Positions 10,581 through 21,702 of a DNA stretch of 64,000 nt are shown in pieces. Made by a program: the position numbers and the translations under genes. Origin of the DNA: Thinopyrum elongatum (Eukaryota; Streptophyta; Magnoliopsida; Poales; Poaceae). The notes under the pieces were generated by a model. The model worked only from the letters and a program-made list of their open reading frames with translations. It made no database searches and was not told where the DNA came from. Location: positions 335,156,409-335,220,408 of the forward strand of contig CM022299.1 of NCBI GenBank assembly GCA_011799875.1, written 5' to 3'. Position 1 is the first letter of the stretch. Each line of letters starts with the position of its first letter.

Positions 10581-13500
10581 AATTCCTGCTCATCCTCTAG
10601 TAGGTAAATGATAAAAAAAGATATTTTTTGATGTGGAATGCTACCTAACATAATCTTGATCATATAATCTAATCATGGCATGAATATTAAGACACGAGTG
10701 ATTCAAAGCAATAGTCTATAATTTGACATAAAGACATCAATACTCAGGCATCCCAACAAATAATCATGTCTTTCAAAATATCAATGCTAAAGAACGCTAT
10801 CCCTACAGAATCATATAGTCATGTCATGCTCCATCTTCTTTACACAAAGTATTTATCATGCACAACCCCGATGACAAGCCGAGCAATTGGTTCATATTTT
10901 TTAACGTGCTTCAGCCTTTTCAACCCCCACGCAATACATGAGCGCAAGCCATGGACACAGCACTATGGTTGGAATAGAGTATGATAATAGGGTAAACATA
11001 GAGAAGACAAAAAAAAAGTAAGAAAGTCTCACATCGACGCGGCTAATCAACGGGCTATGGAGATGCCCATCAATTGATATCAATGCGAGGAGTAGGGATT
11101 GCCATGCAATGGATGCACTAAGAGCTATAAGTGTATGAAAGCTCAATATTAAAACTAAGTGGGTGTGCATCCAACTTGCTTGCTCAAGACCTCGGGCGAT
11201 TGAGGAAGCCCATCATCAGAATATACAAGCCAAGTTCTATAATGAAAAATTCCCACTAGTATATGAAAGTGACTACATAGGAGACTCTCTATATGAAAAA
11301 CATGGTGCTACTTTGAAGCACAAGTGTGGAAAGGATAGTAACATTGCCCCTTCTCTCTTTTTATCTCTTTTCCTTTTTCTTTTTTTTTTCTTGGGCTCTT
11401 TTTGGCCTCCTTTTTTTCTTTTTTTATATTTTGTCCGGAGTCTCATCCCGACTTGTGGGGGAATCATAGTCTCCATCATCCTTTCCTCACTAGGACAATG
11501 CTCTAATAATTAATAATGATGATCATCACACTTCTATTTACTTATAACTCAAAAGAAATAAAATTACAACTCGATACCTAGAACAATGACTATATATGAA
11601 TGCCTCTGGCAGTGTACCAGGATGTGCAATGATCTAGCGTGGCAAAGATATCAAAAAACAGACAAGCCATGAAAATATCATGCTAGCTATCTTACAATCA
11701 TGCAAAGCAATATTACAATGAATGCTCAAGTCATGTATATGATGATGATGGAAGTTGCATGGCAATATAACTCGGAATGGCTACGGAAATGCCATAATAG
11801 ATAGGCATGGTGGCTGTTTTGAGGAAGATATAATGAGGCTTATTTGTGATAGAGTGTATCATATCACGAGGTTTTGATGCACCGGCGAGGTTTGCACCAC
11901 ATCTCGAGGTAAGAAAGGGCAATGCACGGTACTGAAGAGGCTAGCAAATTGTGGAAAGGTAAGAGTGCGTATAATCCATGGACTCACATACTTATTGCAA
12001 AAGTTTATTAGCCCTCGAAGCAAAGTACTACTATGCATGCCCGTAGGGGGATAGATTGGTAGGAAAAGACCATCGCTCGTCCCCGACCGCCACTCATAAG
12101 GAAGACAATCAATAATAAATCATGCTCCAACTTCATAGCATAACGAGAGACTATACGTGCATGCTTCGGGAATCACAAACCTTAACACCAATATTCCTAC
12201 TAAACCACAATCATTCACTAGTACCACCCACATACTATCATCTCTATATCGCAAAACTATTATAGGAATCAAACATATCATATTCAGTGATCTACAAGTT
12301 TTATGTAGGATTTTATGACTAACCATGTGAATGACCAATTCATGTTGACTCTCTAAATAGATATAAGTGAAGCAAGAGAGTTTAATTCTTTCTACAAAAG
12401 ACTTCCCACACTCTAATAAATATAAGTGAAGCAAAAGAGCATTCTACAAATAACGGTTTCCCATATGTAGAGAAATAGGCAATCCAAACTTCAAATGATA
12501 TAAGTGAAGCACATGAAGCATTCTATAAAGCCATACTCAAAAGATATAAGTGAAATGCAAAGAGCATTCTATAAATCAACCAAGGACTATCTCATACCAG
12601 CATGGTGCATTATTGAAAGAAAAAAACACGACGCTCCAAGATTTACGCATATCACATGAACAAAACAAAAACTGAAATATACCGATACTTGTTGAAGAAA
12701 GATGGGATGCCTTCCGGGGCATCCCCAAGCTTAGACGCTTGAGTCTCCTTGAATATTTACTTGGGGTGCCTTGGGCATCCCCAAGCTTGAACTCTTGCCT
12801 CTCCTCCTTCTCCTCATATCGAGACCTCCTCGATCTTCGAACACTTCATCCACACAAAAATTAACAAAACCTTCGTGAGATCCGTTAGTATAATAATGCA
12901 AATCACTACTTTAAGTATTGTTGCAAACCCATTCATATTTTATTTTTGCATTATCCCTACTGTATTCTAACTTTTCATTGGCTTATACCACTCGATACAC
13001 TCCATAGTTCCATCAAAACAAGCAAAACAATGCATCAAAAACAAAATCTGTCAAAAACAGGACAGTCTGTAGCAATCAGAACATTGATCATACTTCTGTA
13101 ACTCTAAAAATTCTGAAAAAAAAGGATAAAAAATAAAAAAAAATTGCATAGAAGTACTATGTAGAAATTTCAGAAACTTTTGATGTTCCAGTAAAAAAAT
13201 GTAAATTCATGCACTACAACCAAAGTTTCTATTTTTGTACCGCACATACCAAACAAGCAATCTAAACATCCTAAAGGCAAATCCTGGCACATTATTTTTA
13301 TAATACAATAGATTTGTACAAGGGGATAATTATTTTTGTTGAAAAGTTTCTATAATTAAGATTCACAAAGTTTCCATGGGCATGAACGAAGTTCAAGGAC
13401 GTCCCCCACTTCAACGGTGTTCGTCTTTCTCACTTTCACTTTTCTTTTTGAAAAGTTTTAGGTTCCCCGCTATAATTTTTTGTTTCTAAACTTTATAAAA

Positions 13501-13591
13501 GCACACAACAAAATAAAATGACTCTCTAAAACTTCCGGGTTGTCTCCCTATCAGCGCTTTCTTTAAAGCCATTAAGCTAGGCATAAAGTGC
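10581..13591. other. Element B internal non-coding region with short spaced repeats
   Basis: No gene is supported. Pyrimidine-rich DNA lies at 11350-11440. Near 12360-12560 a short motif of the type ATATAAGTGAAGCA recurs about four times at roughly 60-base spacing (12360, 12420, 12499, 12545). Two PPT-like 14-mers follow at 12719 and 12775. Confidence 0.6.
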
Positions 13592-14926
13592 TCAAGTAAT
13601 TGATCCACCCGGATCCCAAGGTATATCAAAGCCAATTTTAATAAACAATGATTTGTACTTTAGTAGTGAGCACAAAGCAATATAAATCATGCAATGATGA
13701 ATTCTAACCCTCTTCCTATGCATCGGCATGTCATAAAAGAACAATTCATGCATATCAAGTAAAGGCCAATGCATAGTATAAACAATTTCTTGCAATTTTA
13801 TCGTGTTGGGAACATAAAGAGACCGAGATGTAGTTCCTCTCTCATAATAATTGCAAGTAGGCGCAGCAAGCACATGCATATTATATTCATCAAAATCATC
13901 ATGTGTAGTAGTAAAACACAACCCATCAATATAATCCTTAATAAGAGCAAACTTCTCCGATATAGTGTAGTTTGGAGAATTCAAAAAGATAATACGACTA
14001 TCATGTGTGGGTGCAATAGCAACAATTTCATTCTTAACATAAGGAACTATAGCAAGTTCATCTCCATAAGCATAATTCATATTGGCATCATGGCCACAAG
14101 CATAGCAAGCATCAATTTCATCAAAAAAGGGATATTTCAAACGAATCAACGGGATCATAGCAATCATCCTTCGGTAAGCACGAAGGGAAATTAAACAATG
14201 TATGAGTTGGAGAGTTACTCTCATTAGAAGGTGGGCACAGGTAGCTAATCCGATCTTCCTCTTTTTGTTCTTCGCTCTCCTCATCATCTTTTTCGTCCAA
14301 TGATCTCACAGTTTCAGTAATTTCTTCTTCCGTAGTTTCCTGCAAAATATTAGTCTCTTCTTGGACAGCGGAGACTTTCTCAATAAATACATCAATATCA
14401 GAATTGTATTTATAATTCTCATAGCAATATTTAAGTATAGCAAAATTTCAGGTCTATAAACAGCATCATCAAAATCTTCATACTTTTCAAACAAAGATTC
14501 AATTTCATAAGCACCCTTAAAAGCAACAAATTCTTCTATTCGATCGACATCATAGTAATCATATCTACCATTATAAGAAGCTAAGGTTTCATTATCATTA
14601 AATTCACATGAAAAGGGAAGGTGTGGAGCCTTCATCCTAGAGCAACAAGTATAATCATATCTCAAGCATAAATCCCAAGCATACCAATGCAACATTTCAA
14701 TTTGATCCCATAATAGTTTCCCTTATTGAGTCAAGCGATAATCCCTAAAGTATTCACGTTGATCCAACGTGTCTCTCATTATCAAGTTGAATGGGGTTTT
14801 CTCAGGATTATCAAAGTATTGTTTAATATTTTTCATATAACGAGCATCGAGGGTTTTAGGAGGTTCCCCATCTCCATGAGTAGCAAGTACAACTAATTTT
14901 TTTGGTATTTCGTGTTCCATATCCAT
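13592..14926 (-). pseudogene. Element B internal gene, unknown function, broken
   Basis: The - strand carries a gene of roughly 440 codons starting at the ATG at 14926 (MDMEHEIPKKLVV). A TAA codon near 14728-14730 interrupts it (RLTQ then stop, then GKLLWDQIEMLHWYAWDL in the same frame). It then shifts frame near 14390 into an acidic stretch (LDEKDDEESEEQKEED) and shifts back near 14150, ending at 13592. Its C-terminal third contains YYERGT, IKLQEI and MPMHRKRVRIHHC, which align by eye with the gene of element A. No nucleic-acid-binding or catalytic motif is recognised. It lies directly after the PBS, where gag would be in an autonomous element. Confidence 0.6.
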
Positions 14927-15020
14927 AACTAAAGATAGAGAACAGCTTAGAACAGAAAATAAAATATACTTAGTGATAAAGCAAACAAGCACACACGAGA
15001 ATATCAACCCCACGCTATTG

Positions 15021-15038
15021 CCCCCGGCAACGGCGCCA
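15021..15038 (-). other. Element B primer binding site
   Basis: The - strand reads TGGCGCCGTTGCCGGGGG about a dozen bases inside the 5' LTR, the form of PBS seen in many Triticeae Gypsy elements and nearly identical to that of element A. Confidence 0.75.
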
Positions 15039-15049
15039 GAAAAGGGTCT

Positions 15050-16530
15050 TGATAACCCACAAGTATAGGGTATCATTTGTAGCCTTTTTCGATAAATAAG
15101 AGTGTCGAACCCAACGAGGAGCTAAAGGTACAACAAATATTCCCTCAAGTTCTATCGACCACCGATACAACTCTACGCACACTTAACGTTCGCTTTACCT
15201 AGAACAAGAATAAAACTAGAAGTACTTTGCGAGAATAAAACTATGAATAAATTGCAAGATAATAAATTTAGTACTGTAGTAGAAGCTTTTTGTAACACAA
15301 GAGAAAGATTTGTCCCTAGGCAATCGATAACTAGACTGGTAATCATTATTGCAATTTTATATGAGGGAGAGGCATGAGCTAACATACTTTCCATACTTGG
15401 ATCATATGCACTTATGATTGGAACTCTAGCAAGCATCCGCAACTACCAAAGATCATTAAGGTAAAACCCAACCATAGCATTAAGTATCAAGTCCTCTTTA
15501 CTCACATACGCAACAACCCCCTTACTCGGGCGTAAGCTTCTGTCCCTCTAGCCACCCACCATAAGCGAATCATGAACGAATTGCAACACCCTACAGCAGG
15601 GATCCCTCACGCTTGCGCGACACGGAGGGCACCATAGGACAGCACCAAAATAAAATATACAACTCAAACCAATCATGATCATCAATCAACCCATAGGACA
15701 AAACAGATCTACTCAAACATCATAGGATAGCCACATATCATTGGATAATAATATATAGTGTTAGCACCATGTTTAAGTAGAGAATTACAGTGGGAATAGA
15801 AAGGCTACACCGCTACATAGAGGGCGAGAAAGTTGGTGTTGACGGTAGCAAGGTTAATGGTGTAGATCGCCGTCACGATCCTTGCCCCGGCGGCACTCCG
15901 GCGCCACCGGGAGAGAGGGGGAGAGAGCCCCCCTCCTTCTTCTTCTTCCTTGGCCTCACCCTAGATGGGAGGTGATTTCCCCCTCTGGTCCATGGCCTCC
16001 ATGGCGGCGGAGGGGCTGGAGCCCCTCCGAGATTGGATCTCTCTCCCGGTTCTCTTCTGTTTTGCGTCCCTGTTTTCTGGCCCTTCACCGTTTCTTAAAT
16101 TCCCGGAGATCCGCAATTCCGATTGCACTGAAATTTTAATACAATTTTTTACCGGATATAAGCTTCCTTGCGGCCGAAGAAGAGCCCCAACCGACTTACG
16201 GGGTGCCCACTAGGCACCATCGCACGCCAGGGGGGGCCAGGCGCGCCCTGGTGGGTAGTGGAGGTTGTGGGCCTCCGTTTGCGTTGATCCCATCTCCCAA
16301 AAATCACATATATTCCAAAATAAATCTCCATAAATTTTTATCGTGTTTGGACTTCGTTTGATATGGATATTCTGCGAAACAAAAAACATGCAACAAACAG
16401 GAACTGGCACTGGGCACTGGATCAATATGTTAGTCCCAAAAATAATATAAAATGTTGCCAAAAGTATGTAAAAGTTGTAGAATATTGGCATGAAACAATC
16501 AAAAATTATAGATATGATGGAGACATATCA
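15050..16530 (-). repeat. Element B 5' LTR (1481 bp)
   Basis: Partner of 9081-10566. It starts at TGATAACCC right after the PBS region and ends at ACATATCA, followed by the target duplication ATCAT. On the - strand it carries the element promoter. Confidence 0.92.
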
Positions 16531-16535
16531 ATCAT

Positions 16536-17067
16536 TCCTCGCCCGAGCACCCTATCAAAAAATATCTTGTTAAGTTCAAATCAAGCCTCGCTACGGGCAT
16601 TCTCGCCCATATCAAGCCTTAGGGGCTACTGCCGTGGTTGGCAGTGTTGTTTGCCTTTAGACTAACAGACAAATATGAGAAATCTTCGAAATAAAATGAG
16701 CTCAGGATGGACCTTACCCGTAAACCTTGTGATAAAATATCTAGCGACTGATCGAAGACAGCGCTGGTCGCCCTGAGGTATGCATCTACCGAGCTAAAGG
16801 GCATTGAACGCCCACTCCGAGAAGGCCAGACTCCTTAGGGAAGTCTTTCGCCGCTGGTAATTTGTGGCACATTGGATCTCGGAGGGAGTAGCCGAGCTGG
16901 TCTCTGAACCCTCGGGCTGGGGAACTTCAGGAGTAACTCCCGAGGAAGGGCGTGCTTCTGCCTTCCTGGGTGAAGCCGTCGTCCCCTCGGCCCTCGCACT
17001 CGCTGCCATTGAAGAAGGAGAGGTCCGCCTGCAAATAATCAAAGGGGCCAGGACCTGAGATGGCACC
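16536..17067 (-). pseudogene. Antisense gene of outer Tat element, Ser/Pro-rich middle part
   Basis: The - strand encodes a low-complexity stretch rich in Ser, Ala, Pro and Glu (AEGTTASPRKAEARPSSG, EVPQPEGSETSS) near 16900-17050. The fragment is bounded by element B on the left and element C on the right. A low-accuracy second copy occurs at 29036-29570. Confidence 0.5.
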
Positions 17068-18710
17068 TGTAACACCCCCGTGTAATAAACTCTGTGACAC
17101 TCTGTTAAAACTGCCAAGTCATGATCATTTGCAGTGCCATGTCATATGGGTTAATAATCCAATTCAAATCCACATCTGAAAATCAACTCAAATTCAAAAG
17201 TGAATTATAAAGTTGATCAAACACTGTTGGGAAAATGTTCATTAAATGGCAAATAATCCAGGAAAATTCGTAAAATCATCATCATTGAAGTTGGAGTTAG
17301 AAAAGTGACTCTAACAAGATGAAACAGCACTAAAACAGAATATTCAAATTCATTTAAATTCTTTTCAGCTTCAAATGAATTCCAAATTTGTCCAAACCAC
17401 TTTTTGGTGAGAGCTAAAATGGCACTGTAATATTTGGACCAAGTTCCATATTTTACAAAACTGCTAAAGTGGCTTAATCATTTCCAAAACAGAAAAGAAT
17501 TAAAGAACAAAAAAAAAGTGAAAAACTACTGTGGACAGGGCCTAAGTGCACAGTGCACTTAGACCCAGCCCACCAGGCCGCTCCCCTCTCTCTCCGTCGT
17601 CGTGTCGGCGCGTCCCTGGCCGAGCGCGCGCTCGCCGCTGCGGCGCCGACACGGCGATGCCGCCGACACTACAGTGAGGAGGAGGGGATAAGAACGGCGC
17701 CCGTCCACTCCCCCTGGTCCTCCCCGTCATTCCTCCTTCAGCCACGCTCGCCTCGCTTCTCCTTCCCCCTCAGATCCGGGAGCAGCCGGACGCGGCCGCC
17801 GCCGCTCGACGCCGTGCTCGCGGCTACCGGCCTCGCATCGCCTCGTCGAGATGTCCCTCGCCTCCGCCGTGGTCGACCGCGTCGCCTGAAGCTCTCTGGT
17901 GGAGCAGGGGAGCTCCACAGGCGTCGTTCTTCTCCGCCCCCTTTGCTTCGGTCGCCGGCGCCTCTCCGTCGATCCCCGGCGCAGCAGCTACTAAACCACT
18001 CGCCGGGCCTATGTGTGAGCCTGCACGGTGAGCTTCTCCCCTCCTCTCTCTCGCTGCGCCATAGGAACCGCCGTAGCTAGCCGCCACCGTAGTCGTGCTT
18101 TGGCCGCCGCCGACGAGCTCGTGCTCGTGGCCATGGCCGCTTCCGTGCTTGGCTAAGCACCGCGCTGTGCTCCTGGCAACCCCGGGAGTCGAACGCGCAC
18201 TCGCACGTACCCCCTCGAGCCGCGCAGCCGCGATCCCGTCCAGACCCTGAACTCCGGCGCCGCCCGCGAGCTCACCGTCGACGGCTCCGGTAGATTCCGG
18301 CGACGAGACCACTCCCACGCGACGGGCGAGTCCCCTGGCTTTCGAACGCACCCAAGCCCGGCTCGAACCGAGCCCTATAGCTCGATTCCGGCCAACTCCG
18401 GCGACGCGCCGCCGTGCGATTTGGTCGCCGGCGACCAGCCGCCGGCCCCGCTGACGTGGCACAGGCGGGGCCCACCCCTGGGTCACTGACCCGTGGGTCC
18501 CAGGGGCCCGGCCGGCCAGTTGACCAGTCAGCTTTGCTGACTGGACCGGCCCAGCCGCTGACAGGCGGGCCCCACCTCCCTGATTAATTAATTAAAACAT
18601 TTTAGAAATAAAAATAAACTAATTAACCTAATGTCTCACTGACATGTGGGGTCCACCCCCTAATTAATCCTGGTAATTAAACTGAATCACTGATTAAAGA
18701 AATAGAGGCT

Positions 18711-18740
18711 GACATGTGGGTCCCACTGGACCCACATGTC
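18711..18740. repeat. Perfect inverted repeat in element C 5' LTR
   Basis: A 13-bp stem GACATGTGGGTCC pairs perfectly across a 4-base loop. In the right LTR the matching site (44608 onward) has lost bases from the right arm. A nearby smaller hairpin with arms CAGTCAGC/GCTGACTG lies at 18526-18544. Confidence 0.8.
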
Positions 18741-19591
18741 AGGTTTGACTGGTCAACCGTCCTGTTGACTTGCTGATGTCAGCAGCGCGTCATGCTGACG
18801 TCATAATTCATTTTCTGATAAATAAAATAATTTCAGAAATTCGAATAATCTTTAAAAATTAATAACTTTTAAACCGTAGCTCGGATCGAAAAAGTTAAAA
18901 CATGAAAGTTGCTCAGAACGACGAGACGAGTCTGATCGTGCCATCTGTTTCTCCATCGGAACCTCCTACGTAGAAGAACTCGTAACTCCGGACCCGAATC
19001 CGACAGATGAATAGTGCACACACGTCGGATATTAAATCCTAGAATAATTCTAAAAATAACTAAAATGACTTAGATGCATATTTAGGCAACCCTACACTGC
19101 ATCATAGCATCACACGCACCGTGTTGCATTTGTTTGCATTATGTTTACCTGTTTCTTCCCCCTCTTCTCTCTCGGTAGCCCCCGACGTTGACGTAGCTCC
19201 CGAGGCAGACGCCGCACAGGAGTACGACTACGTCCCCGACGATACTACTGAAGACCTTGCCCTTGCCCCCGAGCAAACAGGCAAGCACCCCCATTTTGAG
19301 CATGCCTATATCGCCTACTCTTTTCTCTCTTATGCTTGCATTAGAACTGCTACTGCTACTGTTTTCCTATATCTGCTGCATAGCCTGATTATTGTATCCT
19401 GCTTTGTTACCTTACTGGTTATCCTAGACTGATTATTATAGGCTGGGTAGAGACACGACAGAGACCTCCACTTGATCCCGACTGCCCTGCTGGATATCAG
19501 AAGACCCGATCATCGGGATTGAGGACCAGACCCTGGCACCGCACATCACTACCCCTTAGTTGCCGACACTGCTGGGTTACCGTCGAGTGCC

Positions 19592-19795
19592 GAGGGTGAT
19601 ACCTCGTTAGCACTTCTGATGTTAACCTTGTAGGTTAGTTACTCGGTCGTGGTAAGCGAGGGTGATTCCTCCTACACCACCCCCGATAACGACATCGTCG
19701 CGCAACCTCTCAAGTGTGGACCTCGAGGGTGATTCCTCCTTCGTTCACCTTGATGATAACATCGAGCGGGAATTCCATCGAGGGTGATTCCTCAT
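19592..19795. repeat. Four spaced copies of GAGGGTGATTCCTC in element C LTR
   Basis: Copies begin at 19592 (one mismatch), 19658, 19725 and 19780, at spacings of 66, 67 and 55 bases. Each copy is itself a small hairpin (GAGG..CCTC). The array is also present in the right LTR at about 45478-45680. Confidence 0.75.
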
Positions 19796-20862
19796 GGTTC
19801 CCTTCGGTGTCCGACACACAGTTACCTTGGATATTATGACTTGACTATGAACCACGATACTAAAGATGGGTCGGCCCTGAGGGGTACCCGCGCGAGCTTA
19901 ACGCGAAGTGATGTGGAGTCGGGTTGACCTGGATGGTGCCCGCGAGATAACTACGAGGCGTGGCCGGGCATTCTTAGCCCTTGCCGCAAGTCCTCGAGAC
20001 GGGGCGACGGGGTCACATCGATCGTGAGTCTCTGCTCGTTTCCGCGCGCTCCTAATCCACTACGGTTTGGATATTTGATCCGAGGGGCCTCTGGCCCGAT
20101 AGCACTAACCATCACGTGGGCATAGTATGGGCGTTCTGCGTCGTATACTTCAGCCGAAGCTTAATGGACGTCAGCGACTGAGCGGCGCGCGCTGGATTGG
20201 ACTGGTTACGCAACCGCGCTTGTATTAAGGGGTTGCTAGGTCTGCTTCCGGCCGCCCACGCAACGCGCAGGAGTTCCCGGGGCGATGGCCCAAGACCCCT
20301 GGGGGCATAGGTTAGTCCGGCATGCTGACCTCTCTGTTAAGTATTTGGTCGGGTTGCGGCGTGTTGCTTAGCCGAGGCCGGGCATGACCCAGAAAAGTGT
20401 GTCCGGCCGGAGTTAAGCGAGCGTGGTGGGTAAGTTGGTGCACCCCTGCAGGGAAGAAACTTCTATCGATAGCCTGTCCTACGGTAACGGACACTCGGAG
20501 TTGTATCCCGATCGGTACAACTAGAACATGTGATGAGAATTGGATAGTACGGCTCTGGGATTGCTTTCTCGCAGGGAGTCGAGAAAGGATCTCAGGTCGA
20601 GGTTGATGAGATTACTACTACTACTTTACATTATGTTCATCTGCTCTCTCCTGATGCTGCAAGACTATCGAAGAGTGTTGAAGATGCTAGTCTTCGATAG
20701 GACTAGGCTTTCCCCCTCTACTCTGGTATTTCTGCAGCCCAGTCCACATATACAGCCATTCCTTTGACAATGATGCATATGTAGTGTAGATCCTTGCTTG
20801 CTGAGTACTTCGGATGAGTACTCACGTTTGCTTTATTTTCTTTTTCCCCCATATTCCATTTG

Positions 20863-20973
20863 ATGCCACCAGACGACGGAGCCCCTGAGCCAGAAGCCCC
20901 AGCCGACGACCAGTACTACTATCCGCCTGGCGAGTACTACTACTACGAGGAGCCGTTCGACGACCAGGAGTAG
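20863..20973 (+). CDS. Short acidic Tyr-rich reading frame in element C 5' LTR (36 aa)
   Basis: An ATG at 20863 opens a 36-codon frame rich in Asp, Glu, Pro and Tyr (ADDQYYYPPGEYYYYEEPFD), ending with TAG at 20971-20973. The same frame is intact in the right LTR at 46752-46862. A second acidic stretch without its own good start (AQEYDYVPDD) lies near 19216-19245. Translation is unproven. Confidence 0.3.
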   Translation: MPPDDGAPEPEAPADDQYYYPPGEYYYYEEPFDDQE

Positions 20974-21280
20974 GATCGGAGGGTCCAGGGCAGGAGGCCT
21001 ACGCCTTTCGATCGTAGTTTTTATTTTTACCCCGCCTCTGTGAAGGCTTCTCTCTCTCTCTGTAATATATCTGTACTCAGATATCTAATGCTTCCGCTGA
21101 CGCTTGTATGCCATCAAGCTTGTATTTGAGCCCTCGAGGCCCTGGCTTGTAATATTAAGCTTGTATGACTTATTTTATGTTTTAGAGTTGTGTTGTGATA
21201 TCTTCAAGTGAGTCCTTAGGCTTGATCGTGCGCATTTGCGTGTATGATTAGTGCACGATTAAGCCGGGGTCGTCACAGGT

Positions 21281-21292
21281 TGGTATCAGAGC
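21281..21292 (+). other. Element C primer binding site (initiator tRNA-Met)
   Basis: TGGTATCAGAGC lies three bases after the 5' LTR. This is the standard plant initiator-Met tRNA complement. A second, low-accuracy copy of this LTR/PBS junction occurs near 33917-33931. Confidence 0.9.
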
Positions 21293-21702
21293 CGATTGCC
21301 TCTAGGAGTTCCCCCTTTCCAATTCCTTGGCCGAAGTTGAGTCTAGTGGTCAAAAATTGTTTTACTAACTTGGCTGTGTGGCTTACGGGCCCACGTCGCC
21401 AACTGGATGGTATTAGGATCTTTTATTCCTCGTCTTTACTCTGGGATTCTAATCTCTCATCTATTCGGGTTTAATAAAATTTACTAACACCGACATTTAG
21501 GATCTCGTTAATTCTATCCACCCGGAGAGCTGGATTCAGTGCGATTTCCCTGTCGTTGATCTGATTAGTCTGATAATCATTTTTCTTTCCATTGTTTTGT
21601 TTAACCTTTCTCTCCGAGTTGTATTATACTCCGAGTTGTCATTCGATAAGACCGTATTCTGCATCAGAGTGCACACGGAGAGTAGGATCCTGCAAGTTGA
21701 TC
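21293..21702 (+). other. Element C leader, truncated
   Basis: Untranslated leader follows the PBS but joins reverse transcriptase sequence directly at about 21702. Gag and protease are absent at this junction, although they are present in the copies at 36295 and 38519. The join is probably an assembly chimera or a deletion. Confidence 0.6.

Larger units (their letters stand above)
9081..16530 (-). mobile_element. Element B: complete non-autonomous Gypsy-like LTR retrotransposon, TSD ATCAT
   Basis: LTRs at 9081-10566 and 15050-16530 enclose 4.48 kb. A perfect target duplication ATCAT is at 9076-9080 and 16531-16535. The PBS is beside the right LTR and the PPT beside the left LTR, giving - strand orientation. 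No gag-pol motif is found. The internal gene (13592-14926) is a longer but broken relative of the gene in element A. A low-accuracy second copy of 10867-16530 appears at 23333-29035. Confidence 0.9.
17068..21277 (+). repeat. Element C 5' LTR (4210 bp)
   Basis: It begins TGTAACACCCCCGTG and ends GGGGTCGTCACA, directly before the PBS. It contains a GC-rich block (17540-18490), an AT-rich block (18580-19080), spaced GAGGGTGATTCCTC repeats (19592-19795) and a short acidic reading frame (20863-20973). Long frames in the GC-rich block on both strands (for example 17824-18486 on -) look like compositional artefacts. Confidence 0.93.

Noticed and set aside
17553..18486. Long open frames on both strands in the GC-rich part of the C LTR
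   Set aside because: They repeat in every LTR copy, overlap on opposite strands and have low-complexity composition. They are compositional artefacts.
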